NCBI GenBank assembly: GCA_016928455.1
Contig: JAFGKP010000020.1
Coordinates: 1 to 7,749 of the forward strand
Length of the DNA: 7,749 nucleotides
Source of the DNA: Methanomicrobia archaeon
GTDB taxonomy: Archaea > Halobacteriota > Syntropharchaeia > Alkanophagales > Methanospirareceae
Reading direction: 5' to 3'
Shown: piece after piece, positions 1 to 5,423 of the stretch
Layout of the letters: the number at the start of each line of letters is the position of its first letter
Numbering within the stretch: position 1 is the first letter of the stretch
The notes under the pieces: generated by a model
The model's database searches: none
The model's input: only the letters and a program-made list of their open reading frames with translations
Told to the model about the DNA's origin: nothing
Translations under genes and position numbers: made by a program

Positions 1-27
1 GAGAGAGAGAGAAAAAGCAACAGGTGA

Positions 28-462
28 GTGAAACTGACCGTAAAGCTGGATACTGAGGGGATCAGGTATATCGGAGTCTTCGAGCAATCGACCGGTGCCG
101 GCGTGAAGGACTGTCTCGTGGATAATGAGGCGAATAAGTTGATTATGGTGGTGAAGAAGGGCGACATGGGCCTCGCGATCGGAAAGAACGGCATGAACAT
201 TAATAAGGTGAAGAAGCTGCTGAACAAGGAGATCGAGGTCGTGGAACATTCACCGGACGCGAAGGAGTTCATCGAGAATTTGCTGCGGCCTGCCTACGTG
301 AAGAGCGTCGAGCTGCTGAACAAGAACGACAAGCTCTGCGCTTACGTCGAGGTGCTCACGAAGCACAAGGGCATCGCGATCGGCCGCGATGGCGAGCGGA
401 TCAAGAAGGTGAAGATGCTGGTGAAACGGAACCAGGGCATCGACAACGTGATCATCAAATAG
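28..462 (+). CDS. nusA: NusA-like transcription factor, two KH domains (archaeal type)
   Basis: This is the short archaeal NusA-like protein, an RNA-binding factor thought to act with RNA polymerase in elongation or termination. At 144 residues it has the usual archaeal length and lacks the N-terminal polymerase-binding and S1 domains of bacterial NusA. Two KH domains are visible. The first has its GxxG loop as GKNG at residues 52-55 (AIGKNGMNI), the second as GRDG at 119-122 (AIGRDGERI). The start is GTG at 28; an in-frame TGA at 25-27 rules out any longer form. AGGTGA at 22-27 abuts the start, so it is not a well-spaced Shine-Dalgarno site, and translation may be coupled to an upstream gene. 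In euryarchaea this gene usually lies between rpl30e and rpsL, and rpsL follows here after 79 bases. The assignment is secure; the exact function in archaea is less so. Confidence 0.95.
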   Translation: MKLTVKLDTEGIRYIGVFEQSTGAGVKDCLVDNEANKLIMVVKKGDMGLAIGKNGMNINKVKKLLNKEIEVVEHSPDAKEFIENLLRPAYVKSVELLNKNDKLCAYVEVLTKHKGIAIGRDGERIKKVKMLVKRNQGIDNVIIK

Positions 463-541
463 TACTGCGCAGATGGTCACCCTTCTAAAACGTTTTATCT
501 AAGAAACGTAAAGAATAGTACAGTTCTTAAGGAGCGAAGCG
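463..541 (+). promoter_or_regulatory. nusA-rpsL spacer with Shine-Dalgarno site and small hairpins
   Basis: The 79-base gap is AT-rich compared with the flanking genes. AAGGAG at 529-534 is the rpsL ribosome binding site, 7 bases before the ATG. Upstream are a 10-base palindrome AAAACGTTTT at 487-496 and a TATA-like TTTTATCT at 493-500, which could serve as an internal operon promoter. TTCTT at 524-528 can pair with AAGAA at 511-515 or with AAGAA at 501-505, and either pairing would sit directly against the Shine-Dalgarno site. The Shine-Dalgarno call is firm. The promoter and the alternating structure are inference. Confidence 0.4.
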
Positions 542-970
542 ATGGGAAGAGGCATGTACGCAGCGAGGAAGATGCAAAAGCGAAGGAAAGTGATGCGGCG
601 GAAGAGCCCGGACTACGCGCGGAAGGTCTTGAAGACCGCGAAGAAGAGCGATCCTTTGGAAGGCGCGCACATGTCACGGGCGATTGTCCTGGAAAAGGTA
701 GGGATAGAAGCGAAGCAGCCGAATTCCGCGATTCGGAAGTGCGTGCGTGTGCAGCTCATTAAGAACGGAAAGCAGGTGACTGCTTTTGCGCCTGGCGACG
801 GCGCGATTAAGTTCATTGACGAGCACGACGAGGTGCTGATCGAGGGCATTGGCGGCCGTAAGGGTCGGTCGTACGGCGATCTCTCGGGCGTGCGCTTTAA
901 GGTCGTGGCGGTTAACGACATCTCGCTCCTAGAACTGGTGCATGGGCGAAAGGAGAAGACGCTGAGGTGA
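542..970 (+). CDS. rpsL: 30S ribosomal protein S12 (uS12)
   Basis: Ribosomal protein uS12 of the small-subunit decoding centre. Its 142 residues and its start (MGRGMYAARKMQ) match the archaeal/eukaryotic form rather than the bacterial form of about 124 residues. Family hallmarks are the decoding-site segment KQPNSAIRK at residues 58-66, CVRVQLIKNGKQ at 67-78, PGDG at 84-87, the EHDEV turn at 94-98, and the C-terminal GRKEK tail. The N-terminal 40 residues are strongly basic, as expected for an rRNA-binding extension. The ATG at 542 is supported by AAGGAG 7 bases upstream. The stop TGA at 968-970 overlaps a possible GTG start of rpsG and lies 5 bases before its ATG, so the two genes are translationally coupled. 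Confidence 0.98.
   Translation: MGRGMYAARKMQKRRKVMRRKSPDYARKVLKTAKKSDPLEGAHMSRAIVLEKVGIEAKQPNSAIRKCVRVQLIKNGKQVTAFAPGDGAIKFIDEHDEVLIEGIGGRKGRSYGDLSGVRFKVVAVNDISLLELVHGRKEKTLR
964..970 (+). promoter_or_regulatory. Shine-Dalgarno site deciding the rpsG start
   Basis: GAGGTGA lies at the very end of rpsL and spans its stop codon. It is 5 bases upstream of ATG 976, which is good spacing. It overlaps the alternative GTG at 967 and ends 2 bases before the GTG at 973, so ATG 976 is the best-supported start of S7. Confidence 0.7.
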
Positions 971-975
971 TCGTG

Positions 976-1551
976 ATGGATACAGAGGTACAGTTTGGCA
1001 AGGTCTTCAACAAGTGGGACCCAGCGGATGTGATGATCAAGGACATCGGTATCGAGCGGCACATCAGCCTCATGCCCGTGTCAGCACTACATTCCGGCGG
1101 TGCGCATGCGAGCCAACAATTCGAGGAATCGAAGGTTTGCATCGTGGAGCGCTTGATCAATAAGATTATGCGGTCCGAGCACAACACCGGGAAGAAGCTG
1201 ATGGCCTACAGGATCGTGAATACCGCGTTTGATCTTGTTCATGCGGCTACGGGTCAGAATCCGCTCCAGGTGCTTGTGGATGCGATTCAGAATGCGGGCC
1301 CGCGGGAGGAGACGATTCGACTGCGGTTCGGCGGTATTCTGGTGCCCAAAGCCGTGGATATGTCCTCGCAGCGGCGGGTAGATCAAGCGCTCATGTTCAT
1401 TACCCTGGGTGCTGAGAAATGCGCCTTCAAGAACAAAAAGCGGATCGAGCAATGCCTCGCGGACGAACTCATTGCAGCATCACGGAACGCGAAATGCTTC
1501 TCAGTAAATAAGAAGGAGGAGAAGGAGCGAATCGCACGAGCCGCACGGTAG
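976..1551 (+). CDS. rpsG: 30S ribosomal protein S7 (uS7)
   Basis: Ribosomal protein uS7, the primary assembly protein of the small-subunit head, contacting mRNA and E-site tRNA. The archaeal form is seen: an N-terminal FGKVFNKWDPADV segment, the S7 signature region INKIMRSEHNTGKKLMAYR at residues 61-79, NAGPREETIR at 106-115, the PKAVD...QRRVDQAL segment around 124-139, and the archaeal C-terminal end KKEEKERIARAAR. From ATG 976 the protein has 191 residues. In-frame GTG codons at 967 and 973 would add up to three residues (MIV), but Shine-Dalgarno spacing favours 976. In many euryarchaea fusA and tuf come next, but here the gene is followed by about 245 bases of non-coding DNA and unrelated genes, so the ribosomal block ends. 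Confidence 0.97.
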   Translation: MDTEVQFGKVFNKWDPADVMIKDIGIERHISLMPVSALHSGGAHASQQFEESKVCIVERLINKIMRSEHNTGKKLMAYRIVNTAFDLVHAATGQNPLQVLVDAIQNAGPREETIRLRFGGILVPKAVDMSSQRRVDQALMFITLGAEKCAFKNKKRIEQCLADELIAASRNAKCFSVNKKEEKERIARAAR

Positions 1552-1610
1552 CACGAACTCTGTTCTGGTGTTTTCATAATTGTCCGTCCGTGTCCCGGGA
1601 TCGGCCATGC

Positions 1611-1638
1611 GGCATCGGGGGCTGTGTGCTCCCCTGCC
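1611..1638 (+). terminator. Possible hairpin in the rpsG-TRAM intergenic region
   Basis: GGCA at 1611-1614 pairs with TGCC at 1635-1638, and GGGG at 1617-1620 pairs with CCCC at 1631-1634, with a TC bulge and a loop of about 10 bases. The hairpin lies 60 bases past the rpsG stop and just ahead of the next TATA box. It has no T-tract, so a terminator role is unproven; a short T-rich stretch (TTTTCATAATT at 1571-1581) lies closer to the stop. It may be a processing or stability element, or chance pairing in GC-rich sequence. Confidence 0.25.
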
Positions 1639-1650
1639 AGAACCGCGGTG

Positions 1651-1658
1651 TTTATATA
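1651..1658 (+). promoter_or_regulatory. TATA box for the TRAM-domain gene
   Basis: TTTATATA is a strong match to the archaeal TBP site and stands out in a GC-richer context. With the usual spacing of about 26 bases, transcription would start near 1680, giving a leader of about 115 bases before the ATG at 1797. That is long for an archaeal gene of this size. Confidence 0.6.
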
Positions 1659-1665
1659 CAGAAGA

Positions 1666-1679
1666 ATTACAGGTGTAAT
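1666..1679. promoter_or_regulatory. 14-base inverted repeat, candidate operator
   Basis: ATTACA-GG-TGTAAT is a perfect dyad of 6-base arms around a 2-base centre. It begins 7 bases after the TATA box and ends at the predicted transcription start. That is where many archaeal repressors bind to block polymerase recruitment. The regulator is unknown; the dyad itself is directly visible. Confidence 0.45.
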
Positions 1680-1686
1680 CACGTGG

Positions 1687-1703
1687 TGTAGCGTGCTGTA
1701 GCG
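1687..1703 (+). repeat. Direct repeat TGTAGCG, 10-base period
   Basis: TGTAGCG occurs at 1687-1693 and again at 1697-1703, a spacing of about one helical turn. It lies just downstream of the predicted TRAM transcription start, in the leader. It could be part of a protein-binding site or chance. Confidence 0.3.
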
Positions 1704-1770
1704 GTTTGGCGTGAGAGCTGGCGGTTACGATGTGCGCGTTTACACTACGAAGCGAACATAAAATCGAAGT

Positions 1771-1796
1771 AAGGAGAAATGGAGGCTTTGTAAGGT
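1771..1796 (+). promoter_or_regulatory. Translation start region of the TRAM gene with a four-codon mini-ORF
   Basis: AAGGAG at 1771-1776 is followed by ATG at 1779, giving a four-codon frame (Met-Glu-Ala-Leu, stop TAA 1791-1793) that ends 3 bases before the real start at 1797. GGAGG at 1781-1785 is 11 bases from ATG 1797, and AAGG at 1792-1795 is only 1 base away, so neither is ideally placed. The region is clearly purine-rich and ribosome-binding, but which element is used cannot be decided by eye. Confidence 0.4.
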
Positions 1797-2015
1797 ATGG
1801 ACTATAGTGGCGAGAGGCGGGGATTTACCGCCCCTATAAATGTTGGCGAGACCTACGACGTTACGATCGAGGACGTAGGACGTGAAGGAGACGGCATCGC
1901 TCGTGTAGAAGGATTTGTGGTCTTCGTGCCCAACACGCAGAAGGGGGATACGGTAAAAATCCGCGTGACCAAAGTATCGAGACGGGTTGCTTTTGGCGAA
2001 GTGGTTACTGAATGA
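1797..2015 (+). CDS. Small TRAM-domain RNA-binding protein
   Basis: A 72-residue protein that is almost entirely one TRAM domain (residues about 14-72), the small beta-barrel RNA-binding fold named after TRM2 and MiaB. Core features are the GETYDVTIEDVGREGDGIARVEG segment spanning residues 17-39, FVVFVPNTQKGD at 40-51, and VKIRVTKVSRRVAFGEVV at 53-70. Free-standing TRAM proteins of this length are abundant in methanogens, where members have been described as RNA chaperones, some cold-responsive. The gene is monocistronic: its own TATA box and dyad lie upstream and an intrinsic-type terminator follows about 57 bases after the stop. A role in RNA folding or translation would suit its position after ribosomal genes, but its separate promoter suggests independent control. 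Confidence 0.92.
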   Translation: MDYSGERRGFTAPINVGETYDVTIEDVGREGDGIARVEGFVVFVPNTQKGDTVKIRVTKVSRRVAFGEVVTE

Positions 2016-2071
2016 GTGGCTGCCTGAGCGACTGAAATAGACCGCTCTTCGTGTCTAGAGCTTTAAAGGAG

Positions 2072-2109
2072 AAGCTATAGTCGCTCTATAGCTTTCTTTT
2101 ATTTTTATT
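2072..2109 (+). terminator. Hairpin plus T-tract terminator after the TRAM gene
   Basis: AAGCTATAG (2072-2080) and CTATAGCTT (2086-2094) form a perfect 9-base-pair stem with a 5-base loop TCGCT. T-rich sequence follows directly (TTTT at 2097-2100, TTTTT at 2102-2106). Archaeal termination mainly needs the T-tract, so a bacterial-style hairpin here is notable. A competing short pairing of AGCTT at 2059-2063 with AAGCT at 2072-2076 is possible but weak. Confidence 0.75.
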
Positions 2110-2177
2110 AGAGCAGCGAGCAGCAGATTCGGATCGGCAGCGGCACCTGCGGTTTTAGAGAGATCGATCGTATGATA

Positions 2178-2221
2178 CAAACTTACTTTGCTTGCTATGT
2201 TCTATCAGCTGAGATGAGGAG
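2178..2221 (+). promoter_or_regulatory. Start region of the first transporter gene
   Basis: The 14-base element TCTATCAGCTGAGA (2201-2214) begins 24 bases before the ATG at 2225 and contains the palindrome TCAGCTGA (2205-2212). The same element, with one mismatch, lies ahead of the second transporter. A weak TATA-like AAACTTAC around 2180-2187 sits where the second gene has a clear TATA box. GAGGAG at 2216-2221 is the likely ribosome binding site, with a tight 3-base spacer. The rest of 2110-2177 shows only short GCAGC-rich runs and nothing assignable. Confidence 0.4.
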
Positions 2222-2224
2222 CTT

Positions 2225-3724
2225 ATGAGATTCGGGGCAAAAGAGCAGCTCACTGAGAAAGAGATCCAAACGGGACTGCGCAACGTCATCAAGGACGGCC
2301 TGGCTGCGCAAACGATGGTCACGTTGACCGGGGGCGCGTTTTTGGTGGCCTTCGCGCTGCTCCTCGGGGCTTCTAATCTTATTATCGGGCTCGTCGCTGC
2401 AATTCCATCACTCGCGCAGTTGATGCAGATTCCCGCGATCTACCTCGTCGAGAAGTTTCGTGCACGGCGTGCCATTTGTTTCTATGCGATCATAGCAAGC
2501 CGCAGTTTCTGGGTGCTCATCGCCTTCATTCCGATCCTCTTCGGCCTTACCGGTGGCCTATCTATTCTCATTGTTGCGCTCGTGCTCTACGCGGCGTTTG
2601 GCGCGGTGAGCAGCAGCAGCTGGAACTCCTGGATGCGCGACCTCGTGCCGCAAGACCAACTAGGTGCATTCTTCTCGAAACGCATGAGTTTGACGCTCGG
2701 ACTGGGTATCCCGCTCAGCCTCGCTGCGGGCTTCTTCATCGATTACTGGACGCGGCTCTACCCCACCCAGGCGATCTACAGTTACTCAATTATCTTCCTG
2801 CTCGGTTTCGTCGCGGGCATGCTCGATGCCTATTACGTTTTGACTATTCCCGAACCGCGGATGACACTTCCACTCCGCCAGTCTCGGTTCTTTATCATAC
2901 TCTCAAAGCCCTTCAAGGATGCGAATTTCAAGAATCTCATTCTGTTTCTGGGCTCCTGGAACTTCGCCGTTAATCTTGCCGCACCCTTCTTCACCGTTTA
3001 TATGCTGAAACGACTGGAGTTGGAGATCTCATTCATTATCGTCCTGCTCGTTCTGAGCCAGCTCATGAATATCGCGTTCTTACGACTCTGGGGCCGATTC
3101 TCGGATCGTTACAGTAATAAATCAGTGCTCGGCGTCAGTGGTCCGCTTTTCATACTCTGCATCCTCGCCTGGACCTTCACGACCCTGCCTGAGAGGTATC
3201 TCCTCACCCTACCACTCCTCGTTACCATCCACATCTTTATGGGGATCTCCACTGCGGGCGTGACACTGTCCTCGGGCAATATCGGGCTCAAACTGGCGCC
3301 GAAAGGTGAGGCAACCGCGTATCTAGCAACCAACAGCTTCGTCAATTCTCTGGCGGCAGGCATCGCCCCTATCATCGGCGGGATCTTTGCTGACTTCTTC
3401 GTCAATCGCGAGCTCTCATGGACGCTCAGATGGTTCAGTCCCGGCGGCGAACTGGTAATTCAAACGTTGAACTTCCGCGAATGGGATTTCTTCTTCTTCC
3501 TTGCATTCCTCCTCGGATTATACTCCATCCACCGTTTAGCGCTCGTCAAAGAGGTGGGTGAGGTAGAGGAGAAGATCGTTATTCGCGAATTGATTGCCGA
3601 GGTCAAAAGGCCACTGCGGAATTTCTCCACCGCTGGCGGACTGCGTCACATGCTCCAGTTTCCCTTCTCCCTCATTCGAACGACGGTAGAGAAGACGAAA
3701 CCGAAGAACCAGCAGAGGCCGTAG
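2225..3724 (+). CDS. Major facilitator superfamily transporter, first of a tandem pair
   Basis: A 499-residue integral membrane protein with about 12 hydrophobic segments, at roughly 31-50, 52-75, 83-106, 110-128, 155-172, 184-206, 240-260, 268-288, 300-320, 328-346, 366-390 and 420-437. This fits the two-times-six fold of the major facilitator superfamily. GRFSDRYSNKS at 290-300 is the motif-A-like loop of the second half. The matching N-half loop (VEKFRARRA, 75-83) lacks the canonical Gly/Asp pattern. SSSWNSWMRDLVP at 129-141 is a strong family-specific motif. A charged N-terminus (KEQLTEKEI) and a tail of about 60 residues (438-499) should be cytosolic. The substrate cannot be told. The next gene is a close paralog, about 70% identical by eye, so this is a tandem duplication. 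The ATG at 2225 is supported by GAGGAG and by alignment with the paralog's N-terminus. Confidence 0.88.
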   Translation: MRFGAKEQLTEKEIQTGLRNVIKDGLAAQTMVTLTGGAFLVAFALLLGASNLIIGLVAAIPSLAQLMQIPAIYLVEKFRARRAICFYAIIASRSFWVLIAFIPILFGLTGGLSILIVALVLYAAFGAVSSSSWNSWMRDLVPQDQLGAFFSKRMSLTLGLGIPLSLAAGFFIDYWTRLYPTQAIYSYSIIFLLGFVAGMLDAYYVLTIPEPRMTLPLRQSRFFIILSKPFKDANFKNLILFLGSWNFAVNLAAPFFTVYMLKRLELEISFIIVLLVLSQLMNIAFLRLWGRFSDRYSNKSVLGVSGPLFILCILAWTFTTLPERYLLTLPLLVTIHIFMGISTAGVTLSSGNIGLKLAPKGEATAYLATNSFVNSLAAGIAPIIGGIFADFFVNRELSWTLRWFSPGGELVIQTLNFREWDFFFFLAFLLGLYSIHRLALVKEVGEVEEKIVIRELIAEVKRPLRNFSTAGGLRHMLQFPFSLIRTTVEKTKPKNQQRP

Positions 3725-3776
3725 GAGGGCATGGTGGGTAAAACAGCAGTGAGTGGTAGCGTGTGGGGAATCCGAG

Positions 3777-3820
3777 TTTATATACTCCACTCAACTTTCT
3801 CTATCAGCTAAGACAAGAGG
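3777..3820 (+). promoter_or_regulatory. Promoter and start-site element of the second transporter gene
   Basis: TTTATATA at 3777-3784 is a strong TATA box; transcription should begin near 3807. TCTATCAGCTAAGA at 3800-3813 repeats the element before the first transporter (13 of 14 bases identical) and begins 23 bases before ATG 3823, against 24 there. It therefore covers the expected transcription start, a position suited to an initiator or an operator. GAGG at 3817-3820 is a closely spaced ribosome binding site. The transcript leader would be only about 15 bases. Confidence 0.6.
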
Positions 3821-3822
3821 CC

Positions 3823-5346
3823 ATGCTATTCGCAGTTAAAGAGCAATTAACGGATGACGAGATCGAATCAGGGCTCAGAAGCGTTATCAAGGATGGGCTG
3901 ACCACCCAGACGATGGTGACGCTGACCGGCGGCGCCTTCCTGGTCGCTTTCGCACTGAAGCTCGGTGCCTCCAACCTGGTGATCGGGCTCCTGGCAGCGA
4001 TCCCGCCGCTCGCGCAGTTGATGCAGATACCTGCGGTCTATCTGGTGGAGCGTTATCGTGTGAGACGGGCGATTTGTGCCGCGGCCACCGCAGTGAGCAG
4101 ATCGTTTTGGTTGCTCATTGCGCTCATTCCGTTCCTCTTCAATCCGCAGATCGGATTGCTCGTGCTCCTCCTTGGGCTCCTGCTCTACGCCTCATTCGGC
4201 GCGATCGGGAGCAGCAGCTGGAATTCGTGGATGCACGATCTCGTGCCACACGACCGCTTGGGCGCCTTCTTCTCGAAACGCATGAGCCTGGCTACCGCCA
4301 TAGGCATCCCGCTCAGTCTCGCCGCGGGCCTCTTCGTCGATTACGCTTGGAACGTTTTCGACCAGAACGAGTTATACAGCTATTCAACGCTCTTCTTCCT
4401 CGGATTCCTCGCCGGTATGCTCGGTGTGTACTTCATAACCACCGTACCAGAGCCGCGCATGCTGCGTCCTGTGGAAGCGCAGCCCTCGTTTCTGAAGACG
4501 CTCTTGAGCCCGCTACGTGATGGTAACTTCAAAAAACTGGTATGGTTCCTGAGCTCCTGGAACTTCGCCGTTAACCTGGCTGCACCTTTTTTTACCGTTT
4601 ATATGCTCAATCGCCTGGGATTGCAGATCTCGGTGGTTATCGCGCTCTTGATCGTGAGTCAGCTTATGAATCTCGCGTTCTTACGACTCTGGGGCAACTT
4701 TGCCGACCGCTTCAGCAATAAATCGGTGCTCGGCGTCAGTGGTCCGCTCTTTATGCTCTGCATCCTTGCCTGGACATTCACGACCCTGCCCGGGAAGTAT
4801 GCCCTCACCATGCCGCTCCTTGTGCTCATCCATATCTTTATGGGCATTTCCACCGCAGGGGTAACGCTCGCCTCCGGGAATATCGGACTGAAGCTGGCGC
4901 CGAAAGGGCAGGCGACCGCGTACCTCGCGGCCAGTACACTCGGTAACTCGCTGGCTGCCGGCATTGCCCCCATCATCGGCGGCTCCTTTGCTGATTTCTT
5001 CGTGGGCCGCGAACTCGCCTGGACGTTGACATATACCACGCCCACGGGCAAGCTGGTGATCCCCATCCTGGACTTCCAGCAATGGGACTTCTTCTTCTTC
5101 TTCGCTTTTCTGCTCGGCTTATACTCTATCCATCGCCTCGCGCTTGTCAAAGAGTCGGGGTACGTGAAGGAGAAACTGGTGGTGCGTGAGCTGATTACGG
5201 AGGTGAAGCGGCCGTTACGGAATTTCTCCACTGCTGGTGGGCTCCGCTTTATGATTCAGTTCCCGCTCTCACTCGCCCGAACGACGGTTGAGAAAGCGAT
5301 AGAGCGGAAGAATCAGCGAAATGGCAACTCGCGGACCCAGCCGTGA
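3823..5346 (+). CDS. Major facilitator superfamily transporter, second of a tandem pair
   Basis: A 507-residue paralog of the preceding gene, collinear over the full length with one extra residue between about 211 and 240. It has the same 12 hydrophobic segments, the motif SSWNSWMHDLVP at 131-142, the second-half loop GNFADRFSNKS at 291-301, and the conserved cytosolic tail from about 442. The frame is open back to a GTG at 3763, which would add 20 residues, but the TATA box at 3777-3784 lies inside that extension and would leave GTG 3763 untranscribed. Starting at ATG 3823 gives MLFAVKEQLTDDEI, which aligns directly with MRFGAKEQLTEKEI of the paralog. The substrate is unknown. Two retained, diverged copies with separate promoters suggest different substrates or conditions, which is inference. 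Confidence 0.88.
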   Translation: MLFAVKEQLTDDEIESGLRSVIKDGLTTQTMVTLTGGAFLVAFALKLGASNLVIGLLAAIPPLAQLMQIPAVYLVERYRVRRAICAAATAVSRSFWLLIALIPFLFNPQIGLLVLLLGLLLYASFGAIGSSSWNSWMHDLVPHDRLGAFFSKRMSLATAIGIPLSLAAGLFVDYAWNVFDQNELYSYSTLFFLGFLAGMLGVYFITTVPEPRMLRPVEAQPSFLKTLLSPLRDGNFKKLVWFLSSWNFAVNLAAPFFTVYMLNRLGLQISVVIALLIVSQLMNLAFLRLWGNFADRFSNKSVLGVSGPLFMLCILAWTFTTLPGKYALTMPLLVLIHIFMGISTAGVTLASGNIGLKLAPKGQATAYLAASTLGNSLAAGIAPIIGGSFADFFVGRELAWTLTYTTPTGKLVIPILDFQQWDFFFFFAFLLGLYSIHRLALVKESGYVKEKLVVRELITEVKRPLRNFSTAGGLRFMIQFPLSLARTTVEKAIERKNQRNGNSRTQP

Positions 5347-5386
5347 TGGAGCGAGGCAGCGATATGCGACGAGCCACCAGCCGTGA
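5337..5386 (+). repeat. 10-base direct repeat across the end of the second transporter gene
   Basis: CCAGCCGTGA occurs at 5337-5346, where it supplies the last codons and stop, and again at 5377-5386 in the spacer, 40 bases apart. It may mark a small local duplication. Otherwise the 77-base spacer before marC shows only a short T-run (TTTTT at 5395-5399) and no clear hairpin. Confidence 0.3.
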
Positions 5387-5423
5387 GCACAAGATTTTTC
5401 TCCACGTAACAGAATAGAATGGT

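Noticed and set aside
1..31. GA-repeat run at the window edge that might encode the C-terminus of an upstream gene, ending at TGA 25-27 or at TGA 29-31 overlapping the nusA GTG.
   Set aside because: Two frames stop next to the nusA start and a third stays open to 54; too few bases to decide or to identify the expected rpl30e end.
613..1062. A 149-codon minus-strand open frame across rpsL.
   Set aside because: Antisense to an unmistakable S12 gene, with no family features of its own.
2162..2169. A second GATCGATC, before the first transporter, considered as a recurrent insertion signature.
   Set aside because: Only two copies in the window and the 8-mer is a simple palindrome; it disrupts nothing here and is probably chance.
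4659..5231. A 190-codon minus-strand open frame inside the second transporter gene, with a similar 98-codon frame in the first.
   Set aside because: It is antisense to highly conserved MFS coding sequence, and the similarity between the two antisense frames simply mirrors the gene duplication.
5337..5386. Direct repeat CCAGCCGTGA considered as an attachment site.
   Set aside because: Copies are only 40 bases apart with no integrase, tRNA or mobile gene nearby; kept only as a minor repeat.
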